A DNA stretch of 64,000 bases, from positions 62,001-126,000 of the forward strand of contig DIYJ01000003.1 of the NCBI GenBank assembly GCA_002428995.1. The letters are read 5' to 3'. Position numbers and translations under genes: made by a program. The stretch is from Flavobacteriales bacterium UBA6057 (GTDB lineage: Bacteria > Bacteroidota > Bacteroidia > Flavobacteriales_G > Salibacteraceae). Shown in pieces: positions 54,903 through 62,382 of the stretch. The notes under the pieces are model-generated. The model made no database searches. It had not been told where the DNA came from and worked only from the letters and a program-made list of their open reading frames with translations. Each line of letters opens with the position of its first letter. Position 1 is the stretch's first letter.

Positions 54903-55907
54903 TCAGTAGTAGGAGATACTCCGTTTTCTGATAGGTTGAATCTCGGTCGTACCAGTAGTCGGGTTTTGTTTGTAAACCGAAAACTCAACGATTACCGGGA
55001 GATGGTTTTCATAATCTACTCTAAGCACGGCTCGTGTAATGGAGTCGCTGTTAAATACAGATGATTCTGAACGATGGGCAGGAACCCTTGACGGCACACT
55101 GTTCTTTACCATCACGGCTTTCCCGGGAAACGCTTCGTGCTTACAAACCACTCTACTCGATGCTATGATCTCCAGGCTGTCCCATTCTACAATTTCCTCA
55201 GCAACCTGGTATTCGGCAATCACCACTTCTGTTTCGCCTCTCTTCCATTGAGAAAATGAGTAGAGGACAGCGTCTGAGACTTTGCTGGTTTCCGTGTAAT
55301 TGGTATAGTTCAGGAAAGCAAGCTTGTTCAGCTGGGGAAAGCTGTAATAATTCCAGTGAAAGGCCGTGTCCGATTCAATGGTCCGAACTGCGTATTGACT
55401 GAGCCCAATGGTATCTATGATGATGGAATAACGACTGATTCGCATCAGCTCTCCGGACTCATGGAAGGTGTTGATCAGCTTAAACCTCAGAGCGGAGGAA
55501 TCCTCCTGCCACGGCAGGTGATCGTATCCGATGATGGAATCGATCTTTAACGATGCGCTGTAGTGGAAAATAGCATAGTGGGTCATGCGATCATTTCTGA
55601 ACCACTCGCGTCTCACCTCCTTTCCGCTGTCATCAAAGTGCAATCTCGTGATGGATTCCATCCATTCCGGTGCCCTTCTATCCATCGGCTCCAGAGTACT
55701 GTCAGTGACGACAGCAGTGTGTATTCCCGACCTGCTTACATCAGCCTTGTCGAAATCGGTTTTCAGACTAAGAGGATTAAACCCGAGCTGCTTTGCAAGG
55801 AGAATCTCATTAGGCTCCAGGTACAGCTGCGCTTGCATCCTCTCAGTAGTGAATGAAAGGACAAGCACAACAAAGGCTAAACTGCTCTTCAGAATTTTGG
55901 AGTACAC
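54903..55907 (-). CDS. Exported protein of unknown function
   Basis: Not recognised. About 334 residues from a GTG at 55907, giving a leader MYSKILKSSLAFVVLVLSF...MQAQ. The TTG at 55994 would add 29 residues without a leader. Mature part rich in aromatic beta-strands (THYAIFHYSASLKIDSIIGY, FHWNYYSFPQLNKLAFLNYTNY), perhaps YD-repeat-like or MORN-like antitoxin folds, but no motif is decisive. Last clearly chromosomal gene before the tRNA-fragment region. Confidence 0.6.
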   Translation of the reverse strand: MYSKILKSSLAFVVLVLSFTTERMQAQLYLEPNEILLAKQLGFNPLSLKTDFDKADVSRSGIHTAVVTDSTLEPMDRRAPEWMESITRLHFDDSGKEVRREWFRNDRMTHYAIFHYSASLKIDSIIGYDHLPWQEDSSALRFKLINTFHESGELMRISRYSIIIDTIGLSQYAVRTIESDTAFHWNYYSFPQLNKLAFLNYTNYTETSKVSDAVLYSFSQWKRGETEVVIAEYQVAEEIVEWDSLEIIASSRVVCKHEAFPGKAVMVKNSVPSRVPAHRSESSVFNSDSITRAVLRVDYENHLPVIVEFSVYKQNPTTGTTEIQPIRKRSISYY

Positions 55908-55984
55908 TGGCAGCTGAATTCTTTCTGGTTTGGTCTGTGAATTCTGATCAAGGATCGTTCCAGGGGCATTTGAAGAGTTGGAAT

Positions 55985-56019
55985 GAGTCCTCAATCAGGA
56001 CTCGGATCTGAAACCTGTC
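55985..56019 (-). repeat. tRNA T-arm-like fragment, GIY-YIG 3' side
   Basis: On the minus strand: CAGGTTTCAGATCCGAGTCCTGATTGAGG, a T-arm sequence with a 7-base interruption in the loop, sharing GAGTCCTGATTG with the fragment at 56291. It overlaps a perfect 7-bp inverted repeat GAGTCCT-CAATC-AGGACTC (55985-56003). Confidence 0.55.
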
Positions 56020-56041
56020 CTGAATTCACTTCGGGACTGCT

Positions 56042-56290
56042 CTATATCTGTGACTCAATGAGCTTCTGAATCATAATCCTGCTTTTCCAGGCTTTGATTT
56101 GCTTCTCTCGCAGCATAGCGTCAGCTCTGGATAAATGCTTTTCCTGGAATACGATCCTCCAAGGAGTTCCGTGCTTGGTGGATTTCACTCTACCTTCATT
56201 GTGGTAGTCGATTCTCTTGTCAAGATTCTCGGTTGATCCGATGTAAAATCGGTCTTTGGTTTCACTGTACAGAATGTAAGTGAAGAACAT
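56042..56290 (-). CDS. Small GIY-YIG nuclease-family protein
   Basis: 82-residue single-domain GIY-YIG protein: YILYSETKDRFYIGSTENLDKRI carries the Tyr/Ile-Leu-Tyr and YIG elements and catalytic Arg, then TPWRIVFQEK and REKQIKAWKSR. Such free-standing domains are frequent in Bacteroidota next to tRNA 3' ends; I recall homologues whose annotated N-termini read through a tRNA T-arm into the nuclease. Exactly that occurs here: the ATG follows a tRNA-like 3' end, and another T-arm-like fragment follows the stop. DNA-cleaving activity is the family norm; a mobility role is inferred. Confidence 0.88.
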   Translation of the reverse strand: MFFTYILYSETKDRFYIGSTENLDKRIDYHNEGRVKSTKHGTPWRIVFQEKHLSRADAMLREKQIKAWKSRIMIQKLIESQI

Positions 56291-56317
56291 AGTGACCCAA
56301 TCAGGACTCGAACCTGT
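56291..56317 (-). repeat. tRNA 3'-end fragment (T-arm plus acceptor strand) abutting the GIY-YIG start
   Basis: Minus strand reads AACAGG-TTCGAGT-CCTGA-TTGGGTCAC-T then ATG. T-stem, seven-base T-loop with TTCGA, and acceptor strand are recognisable; there is no D-arm or anticodon arm upstream, so it is a fragment and not a tRNA gene. CCA is not encoded. It is the point where chromosome-like sequence gives way to accessory sequence. Confidence 0.7.
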
Positions 56318-56509
56318 TGGGGTTAATTTTTAAGTTTTGATTTACAGGTGTTTACGTTTGGGTTGTGTGCGGATTTCCTGCAAAACCCCGCAAAAACCTA
56401 CACAGTTTTCCGACACAGGAAAAGCTGAGTCAAACTAGAAGTTGCTAGTCTATACGAGGCTGCTTTAAGACAGCATTTGTAGTCATATGGATTCAACAAG
56501 ATCAGCTAC
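56318..56509. other. Junction region without genes
   Basis: No ORF of substance. Notable sequence is TGCAAAACCCCGCAAAAACC (56380-56399), a direct repeat GCAAAA-CC/GCAAAAA-CC of the sort seen at integration-element termini. Otherwise AT-leaning sequence with no promoter or RNA that I can identify. Confidence 0.4.
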
Positions 56510-56881
56510 CTAGAAACGAATTCGTCTGGGTAACGTCCGAAATTCACCCTCTATATAATCAAAGTAGAATTCTGTCTCAACAAATCCACTACATTCTCTA
56601 CCTGTTGTGCCAAACCCTCCTCCAATATTATCCCAATAATGTGTTCCTTCCTTCCATCCCTTGCGAATGACCTGCCAATGAGAGTTGTAACGCAGCTCAC
56701 GCTTTATGATTGACTCAAGAGCGGCCTTTGCTGCACCATCAGCTCTGTCTTGTTTGCTACACGAACGAACACCTGTGAAGCGCCTCGTGATCTTTTCTGT
56801 AAACCTTGAGTGGTTAGGCATATTTGAATGAGAGTATCCACTCGCGTACTTTACATAAGGAAGTAACTTTTTCTCGGGCAT
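56510..56881 (-). CDS. Hypothetical protein, 123 aa
   Basis: Not recognised. Basic protein with several aromatic/Gly residues (HYWDNIGGGFGTTGRECSGF, EFYFDYIEGEFRTLPRRIRF) and no leader or transmembrane helix. The sequence up to the ATG contains TACTTTC but no Shine-Dalgarno, like the Bacteroidota genes to the left. Codon use looks plausible for a real gene but there is no homology support. Confidence 0.5.
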   Translation of the reverse strand: MPEKKLLPYVKYASGYSHSNMPNHSRFTEKITRRFTGVRSCSKQDRADGAAKAALESIIKRELRYNSHWQVIRKGWKEGTHYWDNIGGGFGTTGRECSGFVETEFYFDYIEGEFRTLPRRIRF

Positions 56882-57100
56882 GATCAGGTGATGTTTTTGA
56901 AAGTAAGATCTAAGAACATGCGCAAATAACTGAAAAGCTGTAAAAGAAGCTTTGTCCTTGAGGAGATATTCAAAGGCTCAGTATGAAGCGCTCATTAAAT
57001 GATTCCTTTCGCTTCTGTTTGAGTTGCTCAGTGTGATTAAGCGGTCTAGGGATACATGAGTGTAGAATCCAGCAATTATGAGAATACATAACTTGTGCGC

Positions 57101-57652
57101 ATGGATGAAGACCAGATCAACGATGTTATTGCCCAACTTTTGCCAGTCATCGTAAAAAATGCTCACGGGCAGAATCTGGGGAAGATTCTGACTGACCTCA
57201 ATCTTTATTCTAACCCTCAGGATATACGCAATGAGCATACGATAATTAAAAACCGCCTACTAAGCCAAGAACTTGTTGTTGAGCTTCCGAATGGAGTGAA
57301 ATTGAGAGCCAGTGATAAAGCTGTAAGAATCGAGAATTCAGGCGGTTGGTATTCACATCTTGAGAAAGAGAAGGCTGAGGAGCAAGAACGATTTATGCGA
57401 CAAAATGCAGAGTATGAAAAGACAGTTGTTCAAACACGGTGGGCTAAACTTCAAATCAGGTCTTTTTATCCCTTGTTGCTTGGAACTGTTCTTGGTGCAT
57501 TTTCAACTGGGATGGTGGTCTATGACCGCTTTGCCAAAGGTGAAAATGAAAGGAATTTCGAAGAACAGAATCCAATAAACGGCAAGGAGATGTTACAAGA
57601 GTCGCCAACAATCAAGAATGACTCACTTGTAAATAACCTTCCTGCTACTTAG
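57101..57652 (+). CDS. Hypothetical single-pass membrane protein
   Basis: Not recognised. 183 residues from ATG 57101 (a GTG two codons earlier is possible). The N-terminal part is soluble (EDQINDVIAQLLPVIVKNAHGQNLGKILTDLNLYSN, ILKNRLLSQELV-like winged-helix pattern), followed by a coiled coil (HLEKEKAEEQERFMRQNAEYEK), one transmembrane helix (FYPLLLGTVLGAFSTGMVVY) and a short polar tail. No Shine-Dalgarno. The wHTH-like N-terminus is a guess. Confidence 0.6.
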   Translation: MDEDQINDVIAQLLPVIVKNAHGQNLGKILTDLNLYSNPQDIRNEHTIIKNRLLSQELVVELPNGVKLRASDKAVRIENSGGWYSHLEKEKAEEQERFMRQNAEYEKTVVQTRWAKLQIRSFYPLLLGTVLGAFSTGMVVYDRFAKGENERNFEEQNPINGKEMLQESPTIKNDSLVNNLPAT

Positions 57653-57654
57653 TA

Positions 57655-57680
57655 AGGAACGTTCTGTTCGTTGCGTTCCT
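57655..57680. terminator. Hairpin between convergent genes
   Basis: Perfect 7-bp arms AGGAACG and CGTTCCT around a 12-nt loop, directly after the stop of the membrane-protein gene. No T-run follows. It marks the change from SD-less to SD-bearing genes. Confidence 0.35.
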
Positions 57681-57703
57681 CATTGATAGGTTGTACGTTC
57701 ATG

Positions 57704-58216
57704 TCAATTCAAAATGTCTTTTGATCCTTTCCAAGTTCCTGCCTGTGATCCAAGTACCCGAATTGCTTGTTCCTTTATCTCATGAGGTTCATAGCCTTTA
57801 GCTTCACAGGCAAGCTTTAGACTATCTGAACCAGAGACAAGCCAGTGGATAGCGGTGCACTTCAAATCAAAGTCTGACCCGCCATTGCCTCCGTCAAGCT
57901 CTAGATGTTCGAAACTGGTCATTATCTGACCCTTGAAATCAAACTTTCGTTTCTTGAATACATCGCTTGCATGAGCGACACCAGGAATGCCCGGAGCAAT
58001 TAGCTCCACAGGCTCAAATAGATCATGTGAACACTCACAAAAATCATTCGGTGTAACCATGCCACCTGTAGCGATGTAAATCTTTTGCAATGTTGTTTTA
58101 CCGGGCATGTGTGTGCCATCCATGTATCTATGAACCATGCTACCCGTCTTACCAATCGACCGTGCAAATTGTGCCGGACTTACTCCTCTTAGTTTTAGCC
58201 ATCTTTCAAGCTTCAT
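57704..58216 (-). CDS. XRE-family regulator, CI-like
   Basis: 170 residues: N-terminal helix-turn-helix (LKLRGVSPAQFARSIGKTGSMVHRYMDGTHMPG, then ATGGMVTPNDF), a form common in alphaproteobacterial regulators as I recall, and a C-terminal region without a recognised LexA/S24 peptidase motif. Preceded by an AGAGG Shine-Dalgarno six bases before the ATG (minus strand). Divergent from the second XRE gene at 58537 across a 320-base region with operators and a TTGACA-17-TACAAA promoter pointing to this gene. Likely repressor of the element. Confidence 0.82.
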   Translation of the reverse strand: MKLERWLKLRGVSPAQFARSIGKTGSMVHRYMDGTHMPGKTTLQKIYIATGGMVTPNDFCECSHDLFEPVELIAPGIPGVAHASDVFKKRKFDFKGQIMTSFEHLELDGGNGGSDFDLKCTAIHWLVSGSDSLKLACEAKGYEPHEIKEQAIRVLGSQAGTWKGSKDILN

Positions 58217-58397
58217 AACAAACCTCTATCCTTGATCCAGAGCAGCAACATTGCCTGCCCTGGATAAGAACGTTAGCCAGACTCGGCCAAATTATTACCC
58301 GCTTCACGCGATTCGATAGATGAGTCTTTTTGAATCAGCCTGATTCTAAGCCCATCATCAAGAGCATAGTTTCGTATTACGACACATGCCTTTTCAA

Positions 58398-58426
58398 TTT
58401 GTAGTTATGGATTTGGTAACTGTCAA
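58398..58426 (-). promoter_or_regulatory. sigma70-type promoter for the CI-like gene
   Basis: Minus strand: -35 TTGACA (58426-58421), 17-bp spacer, -10 TACAAA (58403-58398). Perfect -35, 4/6 in the -10. The transcript would have a leader of about 170 bases, in which I see no other feature. Confidence 0.55.
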
Positions 58427-58433
58427 TCGGTAA

Positions 58434-58459
58434 TTACACCTTTCTACACCTTAGGTGTA
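58434..58459. promoter_or_regulatory. TACACC/GGTGTA operator pair (left)
   Basis: TTACACC at 58434-58440 and a perfect inverted repeat TACACC-TTA-GGTGTA at 58445-58459. The half-sites 58435 and 58445 are 10 bases apart, one helical turn. The site lies between the divergent promoters, just upstream of the -35 of the minus-strand promoter. Confidence 0.65.
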
Positions 58460-58476
58460 ATTGTGTCACATGAGAC

Positions 58477-58505
58477 TTGACAAAGCATTGACTGTCAGCA
58501 ATACT
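58477..58505 (+). promoter_or_regulatory. sigma70-type promoter for the second XRE gene
   Basis: -35 TTGACA (58477-58482), 17-bp spacer, -10 AATACT (58500-58505). Followed at 58517 and 58528 by operator half-sites, so a bound regulator would block initiation or early elongation. Confidence 0.6.
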
Positions 58506-58516
58506 CAAGGAATCAA

Positions 58517-58534
58517 GGTGTAACACAGGTGTAA
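58517..58534 (+). promoter_or_regulatory. GGTGTAA operator pair (right)
   Basis: Two direct copies of GGTGTAA at 58517-58523 and 58528-58534, 11 bases apart, the same half-site as the left operator. The second copy contains the AGGTG that can act as Shine-Dalgarno for the GTG start at 58537, so repressor binding and translation signals overlap. Confidence 0.6.
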
Positions 58535-58536
58535 TC

Positions 58537-58953
58537 GTGAACATACTCGGCAGGAACATTAAAAGGCTCAGAAACCGCCATGATATGCGGCAGCAAGACC
58601 TTTCCGACAAGACAAAACTGTCCCTTTCCGATATCAAGAATGTCGAACGAGGCCGCACTAAATCAGGTAGAGTAGTGGATTCCATAGCCTCTGCATTCAA
58701 TGTTACCCGTGAAGAACTCCTAAACGAACCAATTGAACATGAACCAAGGAAGAAAGTGACAATTGAACATCCAGAACTATACAAACAAGCATTTGAGCTA
58801 GTATTCGAAATCATGAAGCAAAGCCCTTCCGTGCTTGCAGCCGAAGAAATCAATGCAATGGTGATGCAGGTCTACAGATACGGTGAGTTTGAAGGAGAAG
58901 ATAAAATGAGAGAGTTTGCCAACTTCCTAGTAGCTGATAAGAAGGAAGGCTAA
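58537..58953 (+). CDS. XRE-family regulator, Cro/small-repressor-like
   Basis: 138 residues starting with GTG. A classical HTH (LGRNIKRLRNRHDMRQQDLSDKTKLSLSDIKNVERGRTKSG) occupies residues 4-60; the acidic C-terminal part (EHPELYKQAFELVFEIMKQSPSV) is helical and may dimerise. With the divergent CI-like gene it forms a phage-type two-regulator switch. It converges with the next gene, overlapping by 4 bases at the stop codons. Confidence 0.85.
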   Translation: MNILGRNIKRLRNRHDMRQQDLSDKTKLSLSDIKNVERGRTKSGRVVDSIASAFNVTREELLNEPIEHEPRKKVTIEHPELYKQAFELVFEIMKQSPSVLAAEEINAMVMQVYRYGEFEGEDKMREFANFLVADKKEG

Positions 58954-59918
58954 CGCCCTCCAATTTCACCCGGACTATTCCCGTCTATCATTGTCCTGTT
59001 GAAAGAAACCTCTGCCGGAATCGCAGTTCCAACTCTTCTATTTGCGTGTACTCGATCAAGAATATCATTGAAGAAATCAGCTTGAGTATCGAGGAACATC
59101 TTAGCATCAATCAATACTTTTTTGAGACTATCCACATCATTTTCCTCAAGGTTCAGATATTGCTTAATATCCGCTTCAGCCCTTTGTCCGTGCTGATACT
59201 CTACACTATTCTCACTGAGTACAACTTGATAGCCTAAGTCAGGATGTTGTATCACTTCGATATGTGCTTGGAACCAGGGCAGAACTTCCTTTTCAAAACT
59301 GTCTTCAGGAAAATGCGAGCGATAAGCATTGAATAGCTCAAACAAATCACCCATCATTCCCTTTTGCTCTTTCCCGTCTCCTCCTGATGCTCTCTCTTGC
59401 AACCATGAGGTCAAAACAGGGTTTTCCTCATACATGTGTTCAGTGACAATATGGTAGACTCGTTCTTTGGTTGATCGAGGATGTTCTTCGCTTTCCTTCA
59501 TAGTCACCGGCTCTAGGTTGAAGGCATGCTTTGCAAGTGAATTGAAAGCCTGTTCGCCTAAGTTTCTATGAGTCTTGCCGGGAACTATTTTTCCGTCTTG
59601 GACTTCAAAACCACCCTCTTCAATCAAGTTCTGAACCGCAGTTATGAATACCTGATCATCATGACCGGAAGCGGCAGCATTAGCCAATTGCGTAATGCTA
59701 GTAATAGTTGGAGATATGCGGCTTAACATCCCTTGTCTGAAAACATCAAACTGTGCAGGAGTGAGACCTGTTTCCTTCGCCTCTTCAGCTACATAGCTGA
59801 AGAGCTTATGCTGACAAGCTTCGTGCTTTACAACCTCAGCCTTAAAATTGTCAAAACTCAAGTTAGGAAGGGAACTAGTTTGATTTTGCCTTTCAAGCGA
59901 ATTATCATCTCCTGACAC
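58950..59918 (-). CDS. Possible heme-oxygenase-like diiron-fold protein
   Basis: 322 residues, no leader or membrane helix. Start is a GTG with a strong GAGGAG Shine-Dalgarno 9 bases upstream. The helical pattern LTPAQFDVFRQGMLSRISP, QNLIEEGG, KTHRNLGEQAF and PWFQAHIEVIQHPD resembles heme-oxygenase-like diiron oxidases, where Glu and His residues in these positions bind metal (here Glu100/101, His117, His219, Glu221, His225). The similarity is from memory and weak; without a search this remains a hypothetical protein with a plausible metal site. It is divergent from the sensor gene, 120 bases away. Confidence 0.45.
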   Translation of the reverse strand: MSGDDNSLERQNQTSSLPNLSFDNFKAEVVKHEACQHKLFSYVAEEAKETGLTPAQFDVFRQGMLSRISPTITSITQLANAAASGHDDQVFITAVQNLIEEGGFEVQDGKIVPGKTHRNLGEQAFNSLAKHAFNLEPVTMKESEEHPRSTKERVYHIVTEHMYEENPVLTSWLQERASGGDGKEQKGMMGDLFELFNAYRSHFPEDSFEKEVLPWFQAHIEVIQHPDLGYQVVLSENSVEYQHGQRAEADIKQYLNLEENDVDSLKKVLIDAKMFLDTQADFFNDILDRVHANRRVGTAIPAEVSFNRTMIDGNSPGEIGGR

Positions 59919-60008
59919 TGATTTACTCTCCTCATTGTTGGTTCAAGGGCGTTCTATCAAAACAGTGCCATTTTAGCACAAAATAACGTTTCTGTCTGCA
60001 AAAAACCG

Positions 60009-60017
60009 TGATATACT
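60009..60017 (+). promoter_or_regulatory. Extended -10 promoter of the sensor gene
   Basis: TGATATACT (TG-n-TATACT), 24 bases before the ATG at 60042. The -35 at 17 bp is TTTCTG, weak, as tolerated with an extended -10. A sigma70-type signal, not the Bacteroidota type. Confidence 0.5.
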
Positions 60018-60041
60018 CCGCGCGTCAAAAAGGGGATGGAA

Positions 60042-61727
60042 ATGCTTTCAAGCACTAAAAAGTACTTGTTCATTGTTGCGCTTGCTATTGCGATGGTAGG
60101 CATGTTCCTGGCTTGGGTAGTTATCCAAAGCCAAAGAGAACGTGCGAACCATTTGGTTGCGATCGAAGCGGAGAAGATTGAACAGACGCTCAGTTTATCA
60201 TTTGACTACACAAATCGGATTCTGTCCAATATGGGGCAGCAAATTGCTGATCACGGAGCGGATGATCTAGAATTCATTCTGGAGAACTATCGATCTAAAT
60301 CGAAAGTCAAATACAAAGAACAAGAGTTCTTTTCCTGGTCACTATTTGACTGGGTTGATTCCAATGGCTTTCAGCTCTTAAACAGCAGAAAGGGCATACA
60401 CGAAACTCCACCTGATATGAACCACAGGGATTATGCACAGCTATCACCACGTTATCCTTGGACATTGCAAGTTTCTGTACCCGCTCTTGGTAATCCGAGT
60501 AAACAATGGGTTGTACCTGCCGGAACCGGAATCACCGATGATCAAGGCAATTACCTTGGAGCCATCGTAGTTGGTTTCAACGTTGCGAAGTTGACCTCTT
60601 ACCTAGAAACCATCGTTGACGATGATGTCAGCTTTGTGATCCTTGATCAGCACTATAACATCGTATCAAAATCGACCGACACAGACATTGAGAACTCATC
60701 TACGTTTTTCAGGGACAATGTAGACGACCGGAATTTCTTCAATGAAGAATCTGGCACATTAGAATACCCGGTGGCATTCAAGGATATTGAGTACACCTAC
60801 TTTTATAAATTCTCCGACTATCCATACATCGTACTGGCCGGATTCAATCAAGTGATATTGGCAAAATGGTTTGGCGAGCAAGTAGTGCCCGTTTTGCTTG
60901 AGTACACTGTTATTGGAACAGTCATGTTCCTGTTGTTCTTCCTGATCGAGGTTAAGATGCGCGAATCGAATCGCAAACTTGCAATTGCTCTTAATGAAGC
61001 CAGAGAGTCAAACAGAGCCAAGGATGAGTTTTTAAGCAAGTTCCACACCGAACAGCGTCAGCCGCTCTATGTGATATCCAAACTTGCCAATAGTCTCTCT
61101 GACGAATATGGTCACATAGACCAAGACATTATTGATTCAGCCGAGATCATCAAAAGTGAAGTGCAACAATTGTCTGGAATGGTAACGGCTTTCTTGAACT
61201 TGTCAGAGGTGGAAGTGCAACCACTTATCGAAAAGTGCATCATGATCAAGAAAGACAAGGTCAACAGCAAGGAGCTTGATCTAGCTTGGACAATTCAAGA
61301 TGAATTGCCCGCTATATACACCGATAGCTTACGTCTTACAATGATTGTACTCGGCATCATGCAACATGCTTTACTGGTAACACCGAAAGGGGAGAAGGTC
61401 GAGCTACGTGTCTCCAAAGAAGCTGATTCCAATGGAGAGGATCATTTGGTGATACAGATCAAAGACACAGGCTTCCCAATGGACGAAAAAATCCGCTCTG
61501 AGATATTCAAGGGCTTCTATGACTCATTGCAAGAAACAGACAAGACCGATGTAAGCGTGGAACAGATTCGAGACCTAGTGAACTTACTCGAAGGTTCTGT
61601 GCGTTACGAGAAAACAAGCGATGATCACAACCTAACAGTAGTCAAGATTCCATATTCCAACCCCAAAGACAGAAGTAAAACGAAACAGCCACCTAAAGCT
61701 GAGAATGTTGTAAGCATCTATGATTAG
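60042..61727 (+). CDS. dCache sensor with degenerate histidine-kinase core
   Basis: Inner-membrane protein of 561 residues; ATG 60042 follows an AAGGGG Shine-Dalgarno by 6 bases. First transmembrane helix at about 8-28, periplasmic dCache-like domain (NHRDYAQLSPRYPWTLQVS, KQWVVPAGTGITDDQGNYLGAIVVGF) to about 270, second helix (YTVIGTVMFLLFFLIEV, about 285-305), then a kinase-like module. The H-box reads FLSKFHTEQRQPL: the phosphoacceptor His is replaced by Thr336, with a displaced His335. The N-box has GIMQHALLVT with His442 instead of Asn. DTG (475-477) remains, but the GxG lid and GLGL box are missing. Probably a catalytically dead sensor or allosteric partner. Confidence 0.8.
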   Translation: MLSSTKKYLFIVALAIAMVGMFLAWVVIQSQRERANHLVAIEAEKIEQTLSLSFDYTNRILSNMGQQIADHGADDLEFILENYRSKSKVKYKEQEFFSWSLFDWVDSNGFQLLNSRKGIHETPPDMNHRDYAQLSPRYPWTLQVSVPALGNPSKQWVVPAGTGITDDQGNYLGAIVVGFNVAKLTSYLETIVDDDVSFVILDQHYNIVSKSTDTDIENSSTFFRDNVDDRNFFNEESGTLEYPVAFKDIEYTYFYKFSDYPYIVLAGFNQVILAKWFGEQVVPVLLEYTVIGTVMFLLFFLIEVKMRESNRKLAIALNEARESNRAKDEFLSKFHTEQRQPLYVISKLANSLSDEYGHIDQDIIDSAEIIKSEVQQLSGMVTAFLNLSEVEVQPLIEKCIMIKKDKVNSKELDLAWTIQDELPAIYTDSLRLTMIVLGIMQHALLVTPKGEKVELRVSKEADSNGEDHLVIQIKDTGFPMDEKIRSEIFKGFYDSLQETDKTDVSVEQIRDLVNLLEGSVRYEKTSDDHNLTVVKIPYSNPKDRSKTKQPPKAENVVSIYD

Positions 61728-61741
61728 GCGCTCTCTTCCGC

Positions 61742-61768
61742 AGTGACCAGGCTTGCAGCTTGGTCACT
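61742..61768 (+). terminator. 12-bp hairpin after the sensor gene
   Basis: AGTGACCAGGCT-TGC-AGCTTGGTCACT: 12-bp stem with one G-U pair and a 3-nt loop, 15 bases after the stop. The following sequence is not T-rich, so it may be a Rho-type or processing structure. It falls within a 235-base gap before the next gene, which otherwise shows nothing recognisable. Confidence 0.5.
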
Positions 61769-61962
61769 ACTCACGTTCTCGTAGTATAAAACCACTGCCA
61801 CATCACGAAAGGCTTATTCTACAATGCACCACATCTGTACATGATGCCAGACAATACAGGAGATGAATATCTCGTATGGAGTAAGTCACCTAGCCTATAT
61901 GTCCAATTGGATAATGTGCTCGGTGCTCAAATTCTTTACTAGCATATTATGGGAGGTGTGAT

Positions 61963-62295
61963 ATGGTACAAGAAACCGAAGTAAACGATATAGTGATGCT
62001 GGCACAGCTTGACCCAGATCGTTTACTAAATAGGGATAAACAAGACTTAGTGCAGTTGATTACGATATTGAGCCAAGACTTGTTGAGCTACCGAAATCGC
62101 TGCTATGGCGTTAATGAGGTAGCAGAAATGTTTGACCGGAGTACTGATTGGGTCTATTCGGCATTGAGCCGACCGCAAACCACGCTGCAAACTGAAATTT
62201 TCAATGCAGCGAAGAGGGACGGAAGACTGGTTTCATTTTCAGCAATAGAACTGGTTCGGATCAAACAAGACTTTCTAAATAATTGTGATGAGTGA
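61963..62295 (+). CDS. Small HTH protein, candidate excisionase (RDF)
   Basis: 110 residues. The motif YGVNEVAEMFDRSTDWVYSALSR (about 47-68) is the MerR/Xis-like helix-turn-helix of DNA-binding directionality factors. It starts 6 bases after a perfect GGGAGGT Shine-Dalgarno and ends 87 bases before the integrase gene, the normal position for xis or alpA. The function is inferred from size, fold and neighbour. Confidence 0.65.
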   Translation: MVQETEVNDIVMLAQLDPDRLLNRDKQDLVQLITILSQDLLSYRNRCYGVNEVAEMFDRSTDWVYSALSRPQTTLQTEIFNAAKRDGRLVSFSAIELVRIKQDFLNNCDE

Positions 62296-62300
62296 ACGCT

Positions 62301-62319
62301 AAGAGAACATGATTCTCTT
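62301..62319 (+). terminator. Hairpin between the HTH gene and integrase
   Basis: AAGAGAA-CATGA-TTCTCTT, a perfect 7-bp stem just after the stop codon. No T-run beyond TTC. Confidence 0.3.
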
Positions 62320-62382
62320 CGCTTATCCGCAGTTGTCAGCGGCAGAATAGACACTTACTAACCAAGTGCTATGGAGGGATGA

